Assembly: GCA_001938995.1 (NCBI GenBank)
Contig: MKZN01000007.1
Coordinates: 62,001-126,000 of the forward strand
DNA: 64,000 bases
Reading direction: 5' to 3'
Origin: Bacillus pumilus
Lineage (GTDB): Bacteria > Bacillota > Bacilli > Bacillales > Bacillaceae
Numbering within the stretch: the first letter of the stretch is position 1; each line of letters starts with the position of its first letter. The notes beneath the pieces were generated by a model. The model was given only the letters and a program-made list of their open reading frames with translations, made no database searches and was not told the origin of the DNA. Position numbers and translations under genes: made by a program. Shown here piece after piece: positions 45,255-54,089 of the stretch.

Positions 45255-46142
45255 ATGAATAGACATGTACTACTTGTAGATGGAATGGCACTACTCTTTC
45301 GGTCGTTTTATGCGACAGCCGTTCATCGCAATTTTATGATAAATGATCAAGGGGTTCCGACAAATGGGGTCAATGGTTATTTGAAGCATTTATTAACAGC
45401 CGTCCAAACATTTCAACCGACTCATATCGTTTGTTGCTGGGACATGGGAAGCCAAACCTATCGTAATGAATTATTTCAAGATTATAAAGCCAATCGAGGC
45501 GAGGCGCCTGTAGAGCTTATCCCGCAGTTTGCCCTAGCAAAAGAGGCGACAGAAGAATTAGGAATTGTCAATGTTGGGTTGAAGGGTTTTGAAGCAGACG
45601 ATTGTATTGGCACACTCGCTACATGCTACCAACAAGAAGCACAAGTGACCATCTTAACTGGCGATAAAGATTTACTGCAAATCCTTGATGAACGAGTGAC
45701 AGTGGCCCTCATGCAAAAAGGAATTGGACATTATAAGCAATATACAAAGGAAATCTTTGAAGAAGAGATGGGGATCTCTCCAAAAGCACTGATTGATATG
45801 AAAGCGTTGATGGGTGATTCAAGTGATAATTATCCAGGTGTAAAAGGAATCGGTGAAAAAACAGCATTAAAATTCATTCAAACTTATCAAACCATTGAAC
45901 GTTTATTAGAGAATATCCATGAATTAACTCCTGCGCAGCAAAAGAAAATGCAGGCAGGTTTAGAAGACCTCAAACTCTCTCGCATATTGGCGGAAATTAA
46001 ATGTGACGTACCAATCAGCTGTCCAATGGATGAGACAAAAATGAATATCAATCCAGAACGAGCAGCAGCTATGCTTCGTTTGCACCAAATCAAAGGGATT
46101 GAACCGATGGTCAATCGATTAAGTGAAATAGAGATCAGCTAA
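45255..46142 (+). CDS. ypcP: 5'-3' exonuclease (YpcP), PolI-like flap nuclease
   Basis: 295 residues from ATG 45255; the frame opens earlier but homologues start MN-x-x-x-LLVDGMALLFR. Stand-alone 5' nuclease domain related to DNA polymerase I N terminus: metal-binding Asp residues in LLVDGMALL, EADDCIGTLA, TGDKDLLQ and the helix-hairpin motif GDSSDNYPGVKGIGEKTA. Removes RNA primers and flaps alongside Pol I. GGGAG ribosome site. Its stop is within a terminator shared with sspL on the other strand. Confidence 0.95.
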   Translation: MNRHVLLVDGMALLFRSFYATAVHRNFMINDQGVPTNGVNGYLKHLLTAVQTFQPTHIVCCWDMGSQTYRNELFQDYKANRGEAPVELIPQFALAKEATEELGIVNVGLKGFEADDCIGTLATCYQQEAQVTILTGDKDLLQILDERVTVALMQKGIGHYKQYTKEIFEEEMGISPKALIDMKALMGDSSDNYPGVKGIGEKTALKFIQTYQTIERLLENIHELTPAQQKKMQAGLEDLKLSRILAEIKCDVPISCPMDETKMNINPERAAAMLRLHQIKGIEPMVNRLSEIEIS

Positions 46143-46157
46143 GGCTGATCTCTTTGT
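46130..46157. terminator. Bidirectional terminator between ypcP and sspL
   Basis: AGAGATCAGC/GCTGATCTCT perfect 10-bp stem, 4-nt loop containing the ypcP stop; T-run on the plus strand and A/T on the minus strand side. Confidence 0.8.
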
Positions 46158-46168
46158 TATTGATGAAG

Positions 46169-46294
46169 TTAAATCTTTGTATTGCTTTTCTTCGCCTTAT
46201 TTTCTAACTGAGATAGGGGTTGTTTGTCCTTTGTTTGCGCATCACCTTGAGGAGTTGTCCCATTTGTGACACGACCTTTGTTTACTTTATCCAC
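46169..46294 (-). CDS. sspL: Small acid-soluble spore protein L
   Basis: 41 residues from GTG 46294. Contains KGRVTNGTTPQGD and ends NKAKKSNTKI, which match the B. subtilis SspL pattern (KGRLTGGVTPQGD ... ERAKKSNTKR). Minor forespore SASP. Ribosome site GAGGTGAT at 6-nt spacing on the minus strand. A possible forespore promoter (GGATG, 18 bp, TATGCTA) lies just upstream but overlaps the ypdQ terminator. Below usual length cut-offs. Confidence 0.85.
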   Translation of the reverse strand: MDKVNKGRVTNGTTPQGDAQTKDKQPLSQLENKAKKSNTKI

Positions 46295-46327
46295 TCAATA
46301 TCACCTCAACATTAGCATAACCAAAAG

Positions 46328-46364
46328 AAAAGCGATTCATCCTTTTGAAAGGTGAATTGCTTTT
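46328..46364 (-). terminator. Terminator of the ypdP-ypdQ operon
   Basis: Long imperfect stem AAAAGC..TTCA..CCTTT with its partner, read towards T-rich sequence on the minus strand; it overlaps the ypdQ stop codon. Confidence 0.7.
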
Positions 46365-46732
46365 CTAGCGAGCTGATCGGCTACTTGGTTTTCTTTGCTT
46401 GGAATCCACTTAATAAAAAATAAATCAAACTCGCCTTGAAGCTGTAGCATCTCTTCAATAAAGTGCTTGAATGCCGGATTTTTAGCAAAGCCTGCATTAG
46501 CCGCGCGATCAACTACTTGCGAATCCGTTCGGAATGAGACTGTGCGGAATCCTTTTTCCACGCAGATTTTCATCCCCTCAATTAAAGCAGAAAATTCCGC
46601 TTCGTGATTGCTCATGGAACCAAGTGGGATAGAGAAGGATTCTGCCTTGCCATGATATTTGATAAATATGCCAATGCCAGAGGGACCGGGATTCCCTGCA
46701 CTCGCACCATCAATGTAAACTTCAGCGGGCAA
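46337..46732 (-). CDS. ypdQ: RNase HI-like protein YpdQ
   Basis: 131 residues from TTG 46732, chosen because GGGGGA lies 7 nt upstream and the size equals the B. subtilis protein; earlier codons fall in ypdP. RNase H fold with the four acidic active-site positions present: [28 protein letters not shown] and [13 protein letters not shown]. subtilis YpdQ is reported not to behave as an active RNase HI, so activity is uncertain despite intact residues. The start lies 2 bp after the ypdP stop codon. Confidence 0.85.
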   Translation of the reverse strand: MPAEVYIDGASAGNPGPSGIGIFIKYHGKAESFSIPLGSMSNHEAEFSALIEGMKICVEKGFRTVSFRTDSQVVDRAANAGFAKNPAFKHFIEEMLQLQGEFDLFFIKWIPSKENQVADQLARKAIHLSKG

Positions 46733-46733
46733 T

Positions 46734-47423
46734 TTATTTCCCCCTTTCATCCAATGGGACCATTTTCTTTGCAACATAAGCATAAGGTGTGGCAAGGGCA
46801 GCAACGATAAATTTGATCACATATGTCGTAATGAAAATTTCAACCCATACATGAAATGGATAGGTGCCTAGAAAGGCGATGGTCGTAAAGACAAGTGTAT
46901 CAAGTAACTGACTAATCATTGTACTTCCAGCATTGCGTAGCCATAGCGCACCATCAGAAGGAAATATCCGCCTGATAAACGAATATACATAAACATCTAA
47001 CATTTGACTGATGATATAAGCAGCGAGGCTTCCGATAGCTATTCTCGGCATAAAGCCAAAAATTGTTTCTAATGAAGTCTGTGAGATATCAGAAGTAGCT
47101 GGCTGGAAAAGTAGTGCCTCTTGCATCACAATCGTTAAGGTTAAAAGTGTAGCAAAACCAATCCAAACGGCCTTCCTCGCTTCTGTTTGTCCATATTTTT
47201 CATTGAGAACGTCTGTGGCGAAAAACACACTGCCATATAAAATGTTGCCAAGTGTTGCCGTTAAACCAAACAATTCGACGGTTTTGACAACTTGTAAATT
47301 CGCGGCAACCGTCGCAAAGCCAATCCAGACGAAAAGGCCCATCTTGCCAAATCCTTTATAAAAAAGAAGAACAATGATAAAATTAATGATCGCAAATAAG
47401 ATCCATATACCTTCATTAAACAA
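46734..47423 (-). CDS. ypdP: Queuosine precursor transporter family protein (YpdP)
   Basis: 229 residues, about six membrane segments, of the YhhQ/QPTR family: [19 protein letters not shown], the conserved [22 protein letters not shown] and [13 protein letters not shown] are diagnostic. Family members import queuosine precursors (preQ0/preQ1). Start is TTG 47423 with AAAGGAAG upstream. I looked for a preQ1 riboswitch in the short leader and found none. Confidence 0.88.
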   Translation of the reverse strand: MFNEGIWILFAIINFIIVLLFYKGFGKMGLFVWIGFATVAANLQVVKTVELFGLTATLGNILYGSVFFATDVLNEKYGQTEARKAVWIGFATLLTLTIVMQEALLFQPATSDISQTSLETIFGFMPRIAIGSLAAYIISQMLDVYVYSFIRRIFPSDGALWLRNAGSTMISQLLDTLVFTTIAFLGTYPFHVWVEIFITTYVIKFIVAALATPYAYVAKKMVPLDERGK

Positions 47424-47465
47424 CGGACATGAACTTCCTTTCTGATTGTAAAATGTAACTTTTTG

Positions 47466-47494
47466 ATTATAGCATAACGAACGTTAACCTTAAA
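47466..47494 (-). promoter_or_regulatory. Putative sigma A promoter of ypdP-ypdQ
   Basis: Minus strand TTTAAG, 17 bp, TATAAT, about 42 bp before the ypdP start. Perfect -10, poor -35. Confidence 0.45.
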
Positions 47495-47517
47495 AGCACG
47501 GGAAGGTGATGTGATCA

Positions 47518-48189
47518 ATGAAACTAAGAGCACACTATACAATGAAAGTGAAATCGATCGGGTCAATTGCTTTTTTCCAAGAAGATTGGCTGGAGCTGAA
47601 AGAGGCATTGCTTTTGGCAAAACATATTGACAAAAAAGAGCCGCAGTCTCTTCTCTCATTTGAAGATGAAAAAGGGGCGATGTGGTCAACGAAAGAACTT
47701 GAAAAGCTAAAAGAAGTACTTCAACTTGAACCTGATCAGCTTCGGGTTTATTTTGATGCGAGTTTTCGCAAGGAAACTGGCGCTTCTGGGCTTGGCATCG
47801 TCATCTATTATACACTCGGAGAAGAAGCCTATCGAGTAAGAAAAAATCAATCCTTTCAAGGCAAAACCAATAATGAAGCAGAGTATGCAGCATTATATGA
47901 AGCGATCCAAGTGTTAAAAGACCTTGGTGCGGGCAGGAATTCAGTGACGATCAAAGGAGATTCACTTGTCGTGATGAATCAGCTAAAAGGGGAGTGGCCT
48001 TGTTATGATGACGTGCATAGCAATTGGCTCGACCGAATTGAAGCTAGCCTTAAAGAGCTAAAGCTAACACCAACATACGAAGTCATCGATCGTAAAGAAA
48101 ATACAGAAGCGGATCAGCTTGCAAGACAAATCCTTGCAAATGTCCCCATCGAAAGCAAGTTGAAATTAGAAGTAGACGGAGCTGAGTAA
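47518..48189 (+). CDS. ypeP: RNase H-like domain protein YpeP
   Basis: 223 residues: an N-terminal about 75-residue extension (FFQEDWLELKEALLLAKHI ...) and a C-terminal RNase HI fold with the acidic set DASFRKETGASGLGI, NNEAEYAALYEAI, IKGDSLVV and NTEADQLARQ. A second RNase H homologue within 1 kb of ypdQ and on the opposite strand. Cellular role unknown. AAGGTGATG ribosome site; ypeQ follows after 1 bp. Confidence 0.86.
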   Translation: MKLRAHYTMKVKSIGSIAFFQEDWLELKEALLLAKHIDKKEPQSLLSFEDEKGAMWSTKELEKLKEVLQLEPDQLRVYFDASFRKETGASGLGIVIYYTLGEEAYRVRKNQSFQGKTNNEAEYAALYEAIQVLKDLGAGRNSVTIKGDSLVVMNQLKGEWPCYDDVHSNWLDRIEASLKELKLTPTYEVIDRKENTEADQLARQILANVPIESKLKLEVDGAE

Positions 48190-48190
48190 C

Positions 48191-48373
48191 GTGGATAAAA
48201 AAACAGCAGTAAAAGAATTAACAGACCTTCAAGATACGTATTGTTCAGATTGTTTGATTAAACAACATTTCCGTAAAGAATGTGGAAAAAAACATGCCCA
48301 TTCTTTTTGTATTCAACAATGTACAGTCGGTGAGAAAATAAAAGAATACGGAAAGGTGCTACTCCATAAGTAA
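48191..48373 (+). CDS. ypeQ: YpeQ, small zinc-finger-like protein
   Basis: 60 residues from GTG 48191. Cysteine/histidine pattern CSDCLIKQHFRKECGKKHAHSFC then IQQC suggests a compact zinc-binding fold. Conserved downstream partner of ypeP in Bacillus; function unknown. GGAG-type ribosome site lies within the end of ypeP, so the two are co-translated. Confidence 0.82.
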   Translation: MDKKTAVKELTDLQDTYCSDCLIKQHFRKECGKKHAHSFCIQQCTVGEKIKEYGKVLLHK

Positions 48374-48448
48374 GTTAGTGTACCGGTTTTCCCCTCATAG
48401 AATATCGCTCTTTAAAAAAAACGGATAGAATGTGTAAAAAGAGAACAT

Positions 48449-48470
48449 ATTCTGAAAAATGAGCCGATAT
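48449..48470 (+). promoter_or_regulatory. Candidate sigma D promoter upstream of degR
   Basis: GCCGATAT at 48463-48470 is a perfect sigma D -10 element. The -35 (consensus TAAA) is poor at the standard spacing (AACA). B. subtilis degR is sigma D dependent, which fits. Confidence 0.65.
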
Positions 48471-48542
48471 AACTATAGAAAGTTCGGGTGGAGTTACTTT
48501 ATGACTAAGTAACGGAAAATAGAGGAAATGGGGAAGACCGGC

Positions 48543-48725
48543 ATGGATAATAAAGATTTCGAAACGGTATTACATCGCACATTCCAAGAGGTGTACAGTG
48601 ATTTAGAACAGCTAGTCGATGTAGCAAAGAAGGGAAGACCTTTTCTCGAAAAAGATATCTCTGAAATTGAACAAAGACTTCGACAAAATATTTTAGCAAT
48701 TGAAATTCAGCTGAAAATCAAATAA
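48543..48725 (+). CDS. degR: DegR-like regulator of DegU phosphorylation
   Basis: 60 residues from ATG 48543, the same length as B. subtilis DegR, which stabilises phospho-DegU and raises exoenzyme production. The sequence is one acidic helical protein (DNKDFETVLHRTFQEVYSD, LEQLVDVAKKGRPFLEKDI). Identity rests on length, position between ypeQ and cspD, and the sigma D -10 upstream. GGGGAAG lies about 10 nt before the ATG; ATG 48528 in frame is an alternative. Between promoter and gene is a hairpin enclosing a three-codon ORF. Confidence 0.65.
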   Translation: MDNKDFETVLHRTFQEVYSDLEQLVDVAKKGRPFLEKDISEIEQRLRQNILAIEIQLKIK

Positions 48726-48750
48726 GAGAGGCATCAGCCTCTCTTTATTT
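48725..48750 (+). terminator. Terminator after degR
   Basis: AGAGAGGC/GCCTCTCT perfect stem, ATCA loop, then TTTATTTT. Confidence 0.85.
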
Positions 48751-48772
48751 TGTCGTTTCATCATTCAATTAA

Positions 48773-48973
48773 TTAGATTTTAGTGACGTTTGCAGCTTGA
48801 GGTCCACGATTACCTTCAACAATTTCAAAAGAAACTTCTTGTCCTTCTTCTAACGATTTGTAGCCGTCACCTTCGATAGCTGTGAAGTGAACGAATACAT
48901 CGTCTCCGCCTTCAACTTCAATGAAGCCGAAACCTTTTTCATTATTAAACCATTTTACTTTACCGTTTTGCAT
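48773..48973 (-). CDS. cspD: Cold shock protein CspD
   Basis: 66 residues, standard Csp size. RNA-binding motifs KGFGFIE (RNP1) and VFVHF (RNP2) are intact within [19 protein letters not shown] and [15 protein letters not shown]/ssDNA chaperone in cold adaptation and stationary phase. ATG 48973 follows AGGAGG; 14 more codons upstream in frame belong to the leader. Preceded by a long structured 5' untranslated region. Confidence 0.96.
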   Translation of the reverse strand: MQNGKVKWFNNEKGFGFIEVEGGDDVFVHFTAIEGDGYKSLEEGQEVSFEIVEGNRGPQAANVTKI

Positions 48974-49066
48974 ATTGCTTTTTCCTCCTAGTACTGTAGC
49001 ATACCTTTTGGGCATACTAAAAAAAATTTTTTCATCATCTAACGCTTTCGCAGATGTTAAATGATG
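48974..49066 (-). promoter_or_regulatory. cspD 5' leader with stacked hairpins
   Basis: About 90-nt leader. At its 5' end an 11-bp stem pairs 49056-49066 with 49033-49043, with an inner short GC stem; nearer the gene AGTATGCC pairs with GGTATGCT just before the AGGAGG. Long structured leaders are a known feature of csp mRNAs and can sense temperature by refolding. Confidence 0.6.
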
Positions 49067-49071
49067 GTTCC

Positions 49072-49100
49072 ACTATACACCATCAAAAGCAAAGCGTCAA
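49072..49100 (-). promoter_or_regulatory. sigma A promoter of cspD
   Basis: Minus strand TTGACG, 17-bp spacer, TATAGT; predicted start near 49065. Confidence 0.75.
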
Positions 49101-49141
49101 GCAGGCGAGTCAAATTCGAGCAGAAATGTTTGATTTTTTTG

Positions 49142-49170
49142 TTTGGTGAATGGATTGGATGATCTATACG
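49142..49170 (+). promoter_or_regulatory. Weak candidate promoter of the AIM24-family gene
   Basis: TTTGGT, 17-bp spacer, TATACG, 71 bp before the start codon. Predicted RNA start near 49177 would include the inverted repeat at 49192-49239. Confidence 0.35.
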
Positions 49171-49191
49171 ATCCTCCTTTTTTGAAACCTA

Positions 49192-49239
49192 ACGTGCACC
49201 TTGTCCGTATATAAAAAAAATAAAGAAAGAGGTGCACGT
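49192..49239 (+). promoter_or_regulatory. Perfect 10-bp inverted repeat enclosing the ribosome site
   Basis: ACGTGCACCT (49192-49201) and AGGTGCACGT (49230-49239) are exact reverse complements separated by a 28-nt A-rich loop. The right arm contains the AGGTG ribosome site, and the ATG follows 1 nt after. In RNA this should hide the ribosome site. Confidence 0.7.
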
Positions 49240-49240
49240 G

Positions 49241-49942
49241 ATGAATCGGTATACCATGAAAGAATTCGTTGAGAATACACAGCAGGAAGATAAAGGAGAA
49301 GGCGTCTTTGAGCTTGAAACCCCAAGACTATTAGAAATTAATCTGACAGATACCATTTGGGCAAAAACAGGTTCGATGGTCTCGTATCGAGGCAATATCA
49401 AGTTTGAACGTGAGGGTGTTTTTGAACACGGGGTGTCAAAAATGTTCAAAAAAATGTTATCAGGAGAAGGGACTTCGCTTATGAAGGCGACAGGAGATGG
49501 GAAATTATATGTCGCTGATCAAGGGAAAAAAATATCGATTCTTCGTTTGACACAAGGTGAGTCTATTTTCGTTAATGGAAATGACTTACTGGCATTTGAA
49601 CCAACGATTCGTTGGGATATCAAAATGATGAAAAAGATATCCGGCATGATGGCAGGAGGATTGTTTAATGTCAAACTTGAAGGTCCAGGCCTCATAGCGA
49701 TCACAAGTCATTATGAACCTTTAACTTTAATTGTTCAGCCGGGTGACGCCGTCTATACAGATCCAAATGCAACGGTTGCATGGTCAGGGGATTTAAAAAC
49801 AGAATTTGTGACAGACGTGTCATTTAAAACCTTTATTGGTAGGGGGAGCGGGGAGTCCATTCAAATGAAGTTCAGTGGTAGCGGCTTTGTCGTGGTTCAG
49901 CCGTATGAAGAGGTGTACACAACAAATGGTCAACAAGGTTAA
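49241..49942 (+). CDS. AIM24-family protein
   Basis: 233 residues from ATG 49241. Beta-rich protein of the AIM24 (Altered Inheritance of Mitochondria 24 / TIGR00266-like) family: WAKTGSMVSYRGNIKFE, FNVKLEGPGLIAITSHYEPLTLIVQPGDAVYTDPNATVAWSGDL (quoted in part), and FSGSGFVVVQPYEE. Bacterial members are uncharacterised tryptophan-RNA-binding-attenuator-like fold proteins. I do not know a counterpart at this place in B. subtilis 168, so it may be a lineage-specific insertion between cspD and ugtP. A GTG at 49232 in frame lies within the ribosome site. Confidence 0.85.
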   Translation: MNRYTMKEFVENTQQEDKGEGVFELETPRLLEINLTDTIWAKTGSMVSYRGNIKFEREGVFEHGVSKMFKKMLSGEGTSLMKATGDGKLYVADQGKKISILRLTQGESIFVNGNDLLAFEPTIRWDIKMMKKISGMMAGGLFNVKLEGPGLIAITSHYEPLTLIVQPGDAVYTDPNATVAWSGDLKTEFVTDVSFKTFIGRGSGESIQMKFSGSGFVVVQPYEEVYTTNGQQG

Positions 49943-49945
49943 AAT

Positions 49946-49981
49946 AAAAAAGGCGTCCGTCATTGGCGGACGCCTTTTTTT
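49946..49981. terminator. Bidirectional terminator between the AIM24 gene and ugtP
   Basis: GGCGTCCG/CGGACGCC stem with flanking A and T runs, 7-nt loop, between convergent stops. Confidence 0.9.
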
Positions 49982-51131
49982 AAGATAATGCACGAGCATA
50001 CGTTTTATTATTCGTGATGAGATCTGATTGTTCAACGATATCTTCCAAAATGGTTTGAGAAGATTGTTTTAAGTGCAGCTGTTTGATATTTTGTTTCATG
50101 GATTCTAATTTCTCTTCGTCTTGTAGTAACTGTGTCACGGATTCTAAAATATCCTCATGTCTATTGATCACGATTGCAGCCCCATACTCCTCAAAGAAAA
50201 GAGCATTTTCTTTCTCTTGTCCAGGGACAGGTTTGTAAAGAATGACTGGCACACCAATTGCTGTTGCCTCTGTTAATGTAATGCCACCTGGTTTTGTAAT
50301 CATACAATCTGTCACTCTGAACAATTCATCAATTTGTTCCACATATCCAAGCGCCTTCAATTGATCGGGGTGTGCTTGTTCCAGATCGCTAAGCGATTGT
50401 TTGAGCGTTGCATTTTTTCCGCAAACCACAACAATTTGCACTTCGCTGTCAAGGAGTAACGCTTCACATAATTCCTTCACATTTTTAAGTACACCATGAG
50501 CACCAGCCATAATCAAAAGGACCTTTTTGTTTGATGATAATCCATACTTTTGATAAATCTTCGATGTTGGCACGTCTGCTTCAAATTGTGGTCTAATTGG
50601 AATGCCTGTCACCTTGACATCGCTTGGATGTGTGCCGATTTCCACTAATTTTTGTTTCACATAATCGGTTGCAACATAGTAACGGTCAATGTTTTCGTGG
50701 ACCCAAATTTTATGAAGACAAAAGTCTGTCATGACGTTAAATGTTGGAATGACTTTACCCGTTTTATTTCGGTATTCTGGCACAACAATCATCGGGAATG
50801 TAATAATGATGATGTCAGGGTTGTGTAATTGAATTAATTCATCGAGACGCTTATTTCCCATCTTTAAGTAAATGTTAAATTTGCGTTTATTGTAAATTTT
50901 ATCTACACCGTAATAAAACAAGCGATAAAATTGTTTCCCAATGGAGAAGCTCTTCAAGTATAAATATTGAGTCACTTCTGACACAATGGGATTGGATTCT
51001 TGATACAAATTAGAGACGATTACATGTTCAAATCCTTGGGATTTGCATTCATCATACAGAGTTTTTGCTACCTGCATATGTCCATTTCCATAATTTGCGG
51101 TCAAGATTAATATTTTTTTATTGGTATTCAA
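49980..51131 (-). CDS. ugtP: Processive diacylglycerol beta-glucosyltransferase UgtP
   Basis: 383 residues, GT28/MGDG-synthase type. Uses UDP-glucose to make mono- and diglucosyl-diacylglycerol, the lipoteichoic acid anchor, and in B. subtilis acts as a nutrient-dependent division inhibitor. Motifs: LTANYGNGHMQVA at the N terminus, PTFNVMTDFCLHKIWVH, and the donor site KPGGITLTEATAIGVPVILY plus PGQEKENA. TTG start at 51131 with GAGGTGAAT upstream. The 228 bp upstream to metA are A/T rich; a weak promoter (TTTAAT, 17 bp, TATGAT) is the only candidate I see there. Confidence 0.95.
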   Translation of the reverse strand: MNTNKKILILTANYGNGHMQVAKTLYDECKSQGFEHVIVSNLYQESNPIVSEVTQYLYLKSFSIGKQFYRLFYYGVDKIYNKRKFNIYLKMGNKRLDELIQLHNPDIIIITFPMIVVPEYRNKTGKVIPTFNVMTDFCLHKIWVHENIDRYYVATDYVKQKLVEIGTHPSDVKVTGIPIRPQFEADVPTSKIYQKYGLSSNKKVLLIMAGAHGVLKNVKELCEALLLDSEVQIVVVCGKNATLKQSLSDLEQAHPDQLKALGYVEQIDELFRVTDCMITKPGGITLTEATAIGVPVILYKPVPGQEKENALFFEEYGAAIVINRHEDILESVTQLLQDEEKLESMKQNIKQLHLKQSSQTILEDIVEQSDLITNNKTYARALS

Positions 51132-51359
51132 GAATATTCACCTCAAATGTAATCAACAACAACAAAGCATTCGTACGAAAACTATGAATCTCATATGTCT
51201 ACTTCTACATAAAGATAACATATAAACATACAGATCATATCACTCGTTACGAAAGAATTAAACTAATTTTAAAAAACAACACATGAAATTGATAATGGAA
51301 GACAGAGCCATTTGTATTTTAACACATTTTACACATATATCATCAGACTACAGTCTACT

Positions 51360-52268
51360 TTATTCCCATACGTACGGCGTTTCCTGATAAACATAATAAT
51401 TAAGCCAATTCATAAATAGTAAAGTGGCATGGGCTTTCCAGCGATTCACCGGCACTAATGTATCACCATCTTCTATAAAATAGTGAACGGGTTTTTTGAC
51501 TGTATCATGTTTCAACAAATCTCTTTCATATTCCTGCTTTAATGTATCTGTTTCGTATTCAGGATGTCCAGTTAAAAATACTTGTTTATCATCATCTGAA
51601 ACAATTAAACAAACACCAGCTTCTTCGGACATGCTCAATATTTTCAGATTCGGTGTGTTTTTTAATTGTTCTGTATTAATATCTGTATGCCTAGAATGTG
51701 GGACATAGTATACTTCGTCGAAACCTCTTACTAATCTTTCTTTTTTCTCTTTCACAAGATGCTCAAACACGCCAAATTTTTTCTCAGCAAGTTTGATTTT
51801 TTCAATACCATAATGATGGTATAGTCCTGCCTGTGCGCCCCAGCATATATGAAGGGTAGAAGTCACATTCGTTTTACTCCAGTCCAAAATGTCCTGAAGC
51901 TCTTTCCAATATGATACTTCTTCAAAAGGTAAATGCTCAATAGGTGCGCCGGTGATAATCATTCCATCAAATTTCTTATGGCGAATCGATTCAAAGGTCG
52001 TATAAAATTCATCTAAATGCTCTCTTGATGTATTCTTCGGTGTATGTGTGCTTGGGATCAAAAACGTAAAGTACACTTGCAATGGAGAATTACCGAGCAT
52101 TCTAAGTAGCTGCGTTTCAGTTTGTATTTTTTTTGGCATTAAATTCAAGATGACGATATTCAAAGGACGGATATCTTGCTTGAATGCCCTTGTCTCATCC
52201 ATGACGAAAATGTTTTCGCTCTCTAGTATTTGTTTTGCCGGCAGATGAATTGGAATGTTAATAGGCAA
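51360..52268 (-). CDS. metA: Homoserine O-acyltransferase MetA (probably acetyl)
   Basis: 302 residues from TTG 52268, fixed by GGGGGG 7 nt upstream and by agreement with homologues starting x-PINIP-x-HLPAKQ. Activates homoserine for methionine synthesis; Bacillus members use acetyl-CoA. Catalytic Cys in HICWGAQAG (near 142), His-x-Glu in GHPEYETD, and PHSRHTDI are present. No S-box, T-box or other riboswitch fits in the 80 bp between metA and divergent fhs. Confidence 0.93.
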   Translation of the reverse strand: MPINIPIHLPAKQILESENIFVMDETRAFKQDIRPLNIVILNLMPKKIQTETQLLRMLGNSPLQVYFTFLIPSTHTPKNTSREHLDEFYTTFESIRHKKFDGMIITGAPIEHLPFEEVSYWKELQDILDWSKTNVTSTLHICWGAQAGLYHHYGIEKIKLAEKKFGVFEHLVKEKKERLVRGFDEVYYVPHSRHTDINTEQLKNTPNLKILSMSEEAGVCLIVSDDDKQVFLTGHPEYETDTLKQEYERDLLKHDTVKKPVHYFIEDGDTLVPVNRWKAHATLLFMNWLNYYVYQETPYVWE

Positions 52269-52406
52269 CGCGCCACCCCCCTGAACCAAAGCTAATTTCA
52301 TTTCATTATAGGAACTTTTTGGGGATATTTCAATGTTTCAATTATGTTACAATGAAAAACGGAGTAAAAACTCACCTGTTTCATGCAAAAAAGGAGGCTT
52401 TTATTG

Positions 52407-54089
52407 ATGACAACTAATCGTTTATCAGATATTGACATTGCCCAAAAAGCAGAATTAAGACCCATTCAAGACATTGCAGCAAAATTACACATACATGACG
52501 AAGAATTAGAATGCTATGGTTTCACAAAAGCGAAAATATCTTTAAGTCTTTTTGATCGTTTAAAGGATCAAAAAGATGGAAATGTCATTCTTGTCACCTC
52601 GATTAACCCAACCCCAGCTGGTGAAGGTAAATCTACTGTAACAGTTGGTTTAGGTCAAGCATTCGAAAAAATTGGGAAAAAGGCGATCATTGCAATGAGA
52701 GAGCCATCACTAGGTCCTACAATGGGCATTAAGGGCGGTGCGGCAGGAGGAGGTTATTCTCAAGTACTGCCAATGGAAGAGATCAATCTCCATTTCACTG
52801 GCGATTTTCATGCCATAACATCTGCTCATAATGCGTTAGCCGCTTTTATTGATAACCATATTCATCATGGAAATGATTTAGGTATCGACGCGCGAAGGGT
52901 CGTGTGGAAACGAGTACTTGATTTAAATGACCGTGCGTTAAGACAAGTTGTTGTTGGACTTGGCGGACCATTAAATGGTTATCCTAGAGAAGATGGATTT
53001 GATATCACAGTGGCTTCGGAAATGATGGCAATCCTCTGTTTGGCAGAAGATTTAACGGACCTTAAAAGACGACTTGCTTCTATTGTTGTTGCCTACAATC
53101 AAGAGGGACATCCTGTAACGGTCGAAGCCCTTGGTTATGAAGGTGTTTTGACATTACTATTAAAAGATGCGCTCAAGCCGAATCTTGTGCAGACCATTGA
53201 AGGAACGCCTGCTTTAGTCCATGGTGGACCTTTTGCCAATATTGCGCATGGCTGCAATAGTTTGATTGCGACAAAAATGGCGGCGAAGCTAGCAGATTAT
53301 GTCGTGACAGAAGCAGGATTTGGTGCAGACCTTGGTGCGGAGAAATTTCTACACATTAAAACAAGAGCCGGACATTTCAAACCTGGCGCAGTGGTGATTG
53401 TGGCGACTGTCAGAGCCTTAAAAATGCATGGCGGAATGGAAAAAAAGCAGCTTCAAGAAGAAAATGTACATGCAGTCTTAGATGGAATACATAATTTAGA
53501 AAAACATATTGAAACAGTGCAAGCATTTGGTCTTCCATACATTGTGGCGGTGAATCGTTTTATCACAGATACAAAAGAAGAAATTCAAGCGATCGAAAAT
53601 TGGTGTGAAACCCATGGACATCCAGTCAAAGTTGTGAACGTGTGGGAAGAAGGAGGAGCTGGCGGGGTCGCACTTGCAGAGGAATTAGCAACGCTCATTG
53701 AAACGAAACAAAATACCTTTACTTATTTGTATCAAGAGGAAGATTCTATTGAAGAAAAGCTGTCTAAAGTAGCAAAAACGGTATACGGGGCAGATGGTGT
53801 CAACTTGACAACGAAAGCAAGAAAACAACTGGCAGCAATAGAGAAAAATGGCTGGTCTCATCTTCCTGTATGTATGGCGAAAACGCAATATTCTCTTTCA
53901 GATGATCCTGCTTTAGTTGGTAGACCTAAAGGATTTACCATTACAATTCGCGAATTGACACCATCTGCAGGTGCAGGGTTTATTGTCGCTTTAACAGGAA
54001 GTATTCTCACAATGCCTGGACTGCCTAAAAAACCGGCGGCACTGGAAATGGATGTATTGGATGATGGACAAGTGACGGGACTTTTTTAA
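52407..54089 (+). CDS. fhs: Formate-tetrahydrofolate ligase
   Basis: 560 residues, full length. ATP-dependent formation of 10-formyl-THF from formate, supplying purine and fMet synthesis. P-loop TPAGEGKST (about 68-76), [22 protein letters not shown] region, [13 protein letters not shown] and [15 protein letters not shown] are diagnostic. ATG 52407 follows AAGGAGGC. B. subtilis 168 is not known to carry this gene; here it is inserted between metA and bsaA, divergent from metA. Base composition and codon use look like the neighbours. Confidence 0.96.
   Translation: MTTNRLSDIDIAQKAELRPIQDIAAKLHIHDEELECYGFTKAKISLSLFDRLKDQKDGNVILVTSINPTPAGEGKSTVTVGLGQAFEKIGKKAIIAMREPSLGPTMGIKGGAAGGGYSQVLPMEEINLHFTGDFHAITSAHNALAAFIDNHIHHGNDLGIDARRVVWKRVLDLNDRALRQVVVGLGGPLNGYPREDGFDITVASEMMAILCLAEDLTDLKRRLASIVVAYNQEGHPVTVEALGYEGVLTLLLKDALKPNLVQTIEGTPALVHGGPFANIAHGCNSLIATKMAAKLADYVVTEAGFGADLGAEKFLHIKTRAGHFKPGAVVIVATVRALKMHGGMEKKQLQEENVHAVLDGIHNLEKHIETVQAFGLPYIVAVNRFITDTKEEIQAIENWCETHGHPVKVVNVWEEGGAGGVALAEELATLIETKQNTFTYLYQEEDSIEEKLSKVAKTVYGADGVNLTTKARKQLAAIEKNGWSHLPVCMAKTQYSLSDDPALVGRPKGFTITIRELTPSAGAGFIVALTGSILTMPGLPKKPAALEMDVLDDGQVTGLF

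Noticed and set aside
47424-47517. preQ1 riboswitch for ypdP
   Set aside because: The leader between the -10 and the TTG start is about 40 nt and lacks the hairpin plus A-rich tail of the preQ1 class.
48441-48455. LexA/SOS box near GAACATATTCT
   Set aside because: Only one half of CGAACnnnnGTTCG is present; the element overlaps the sigma D promoter region by chance.
52269-52406. SAM (S-box) riboswitch for metA
   Set aside because: Only 138 bp are shared with divergent fhs; no S-box core sequences or terminator are visible.
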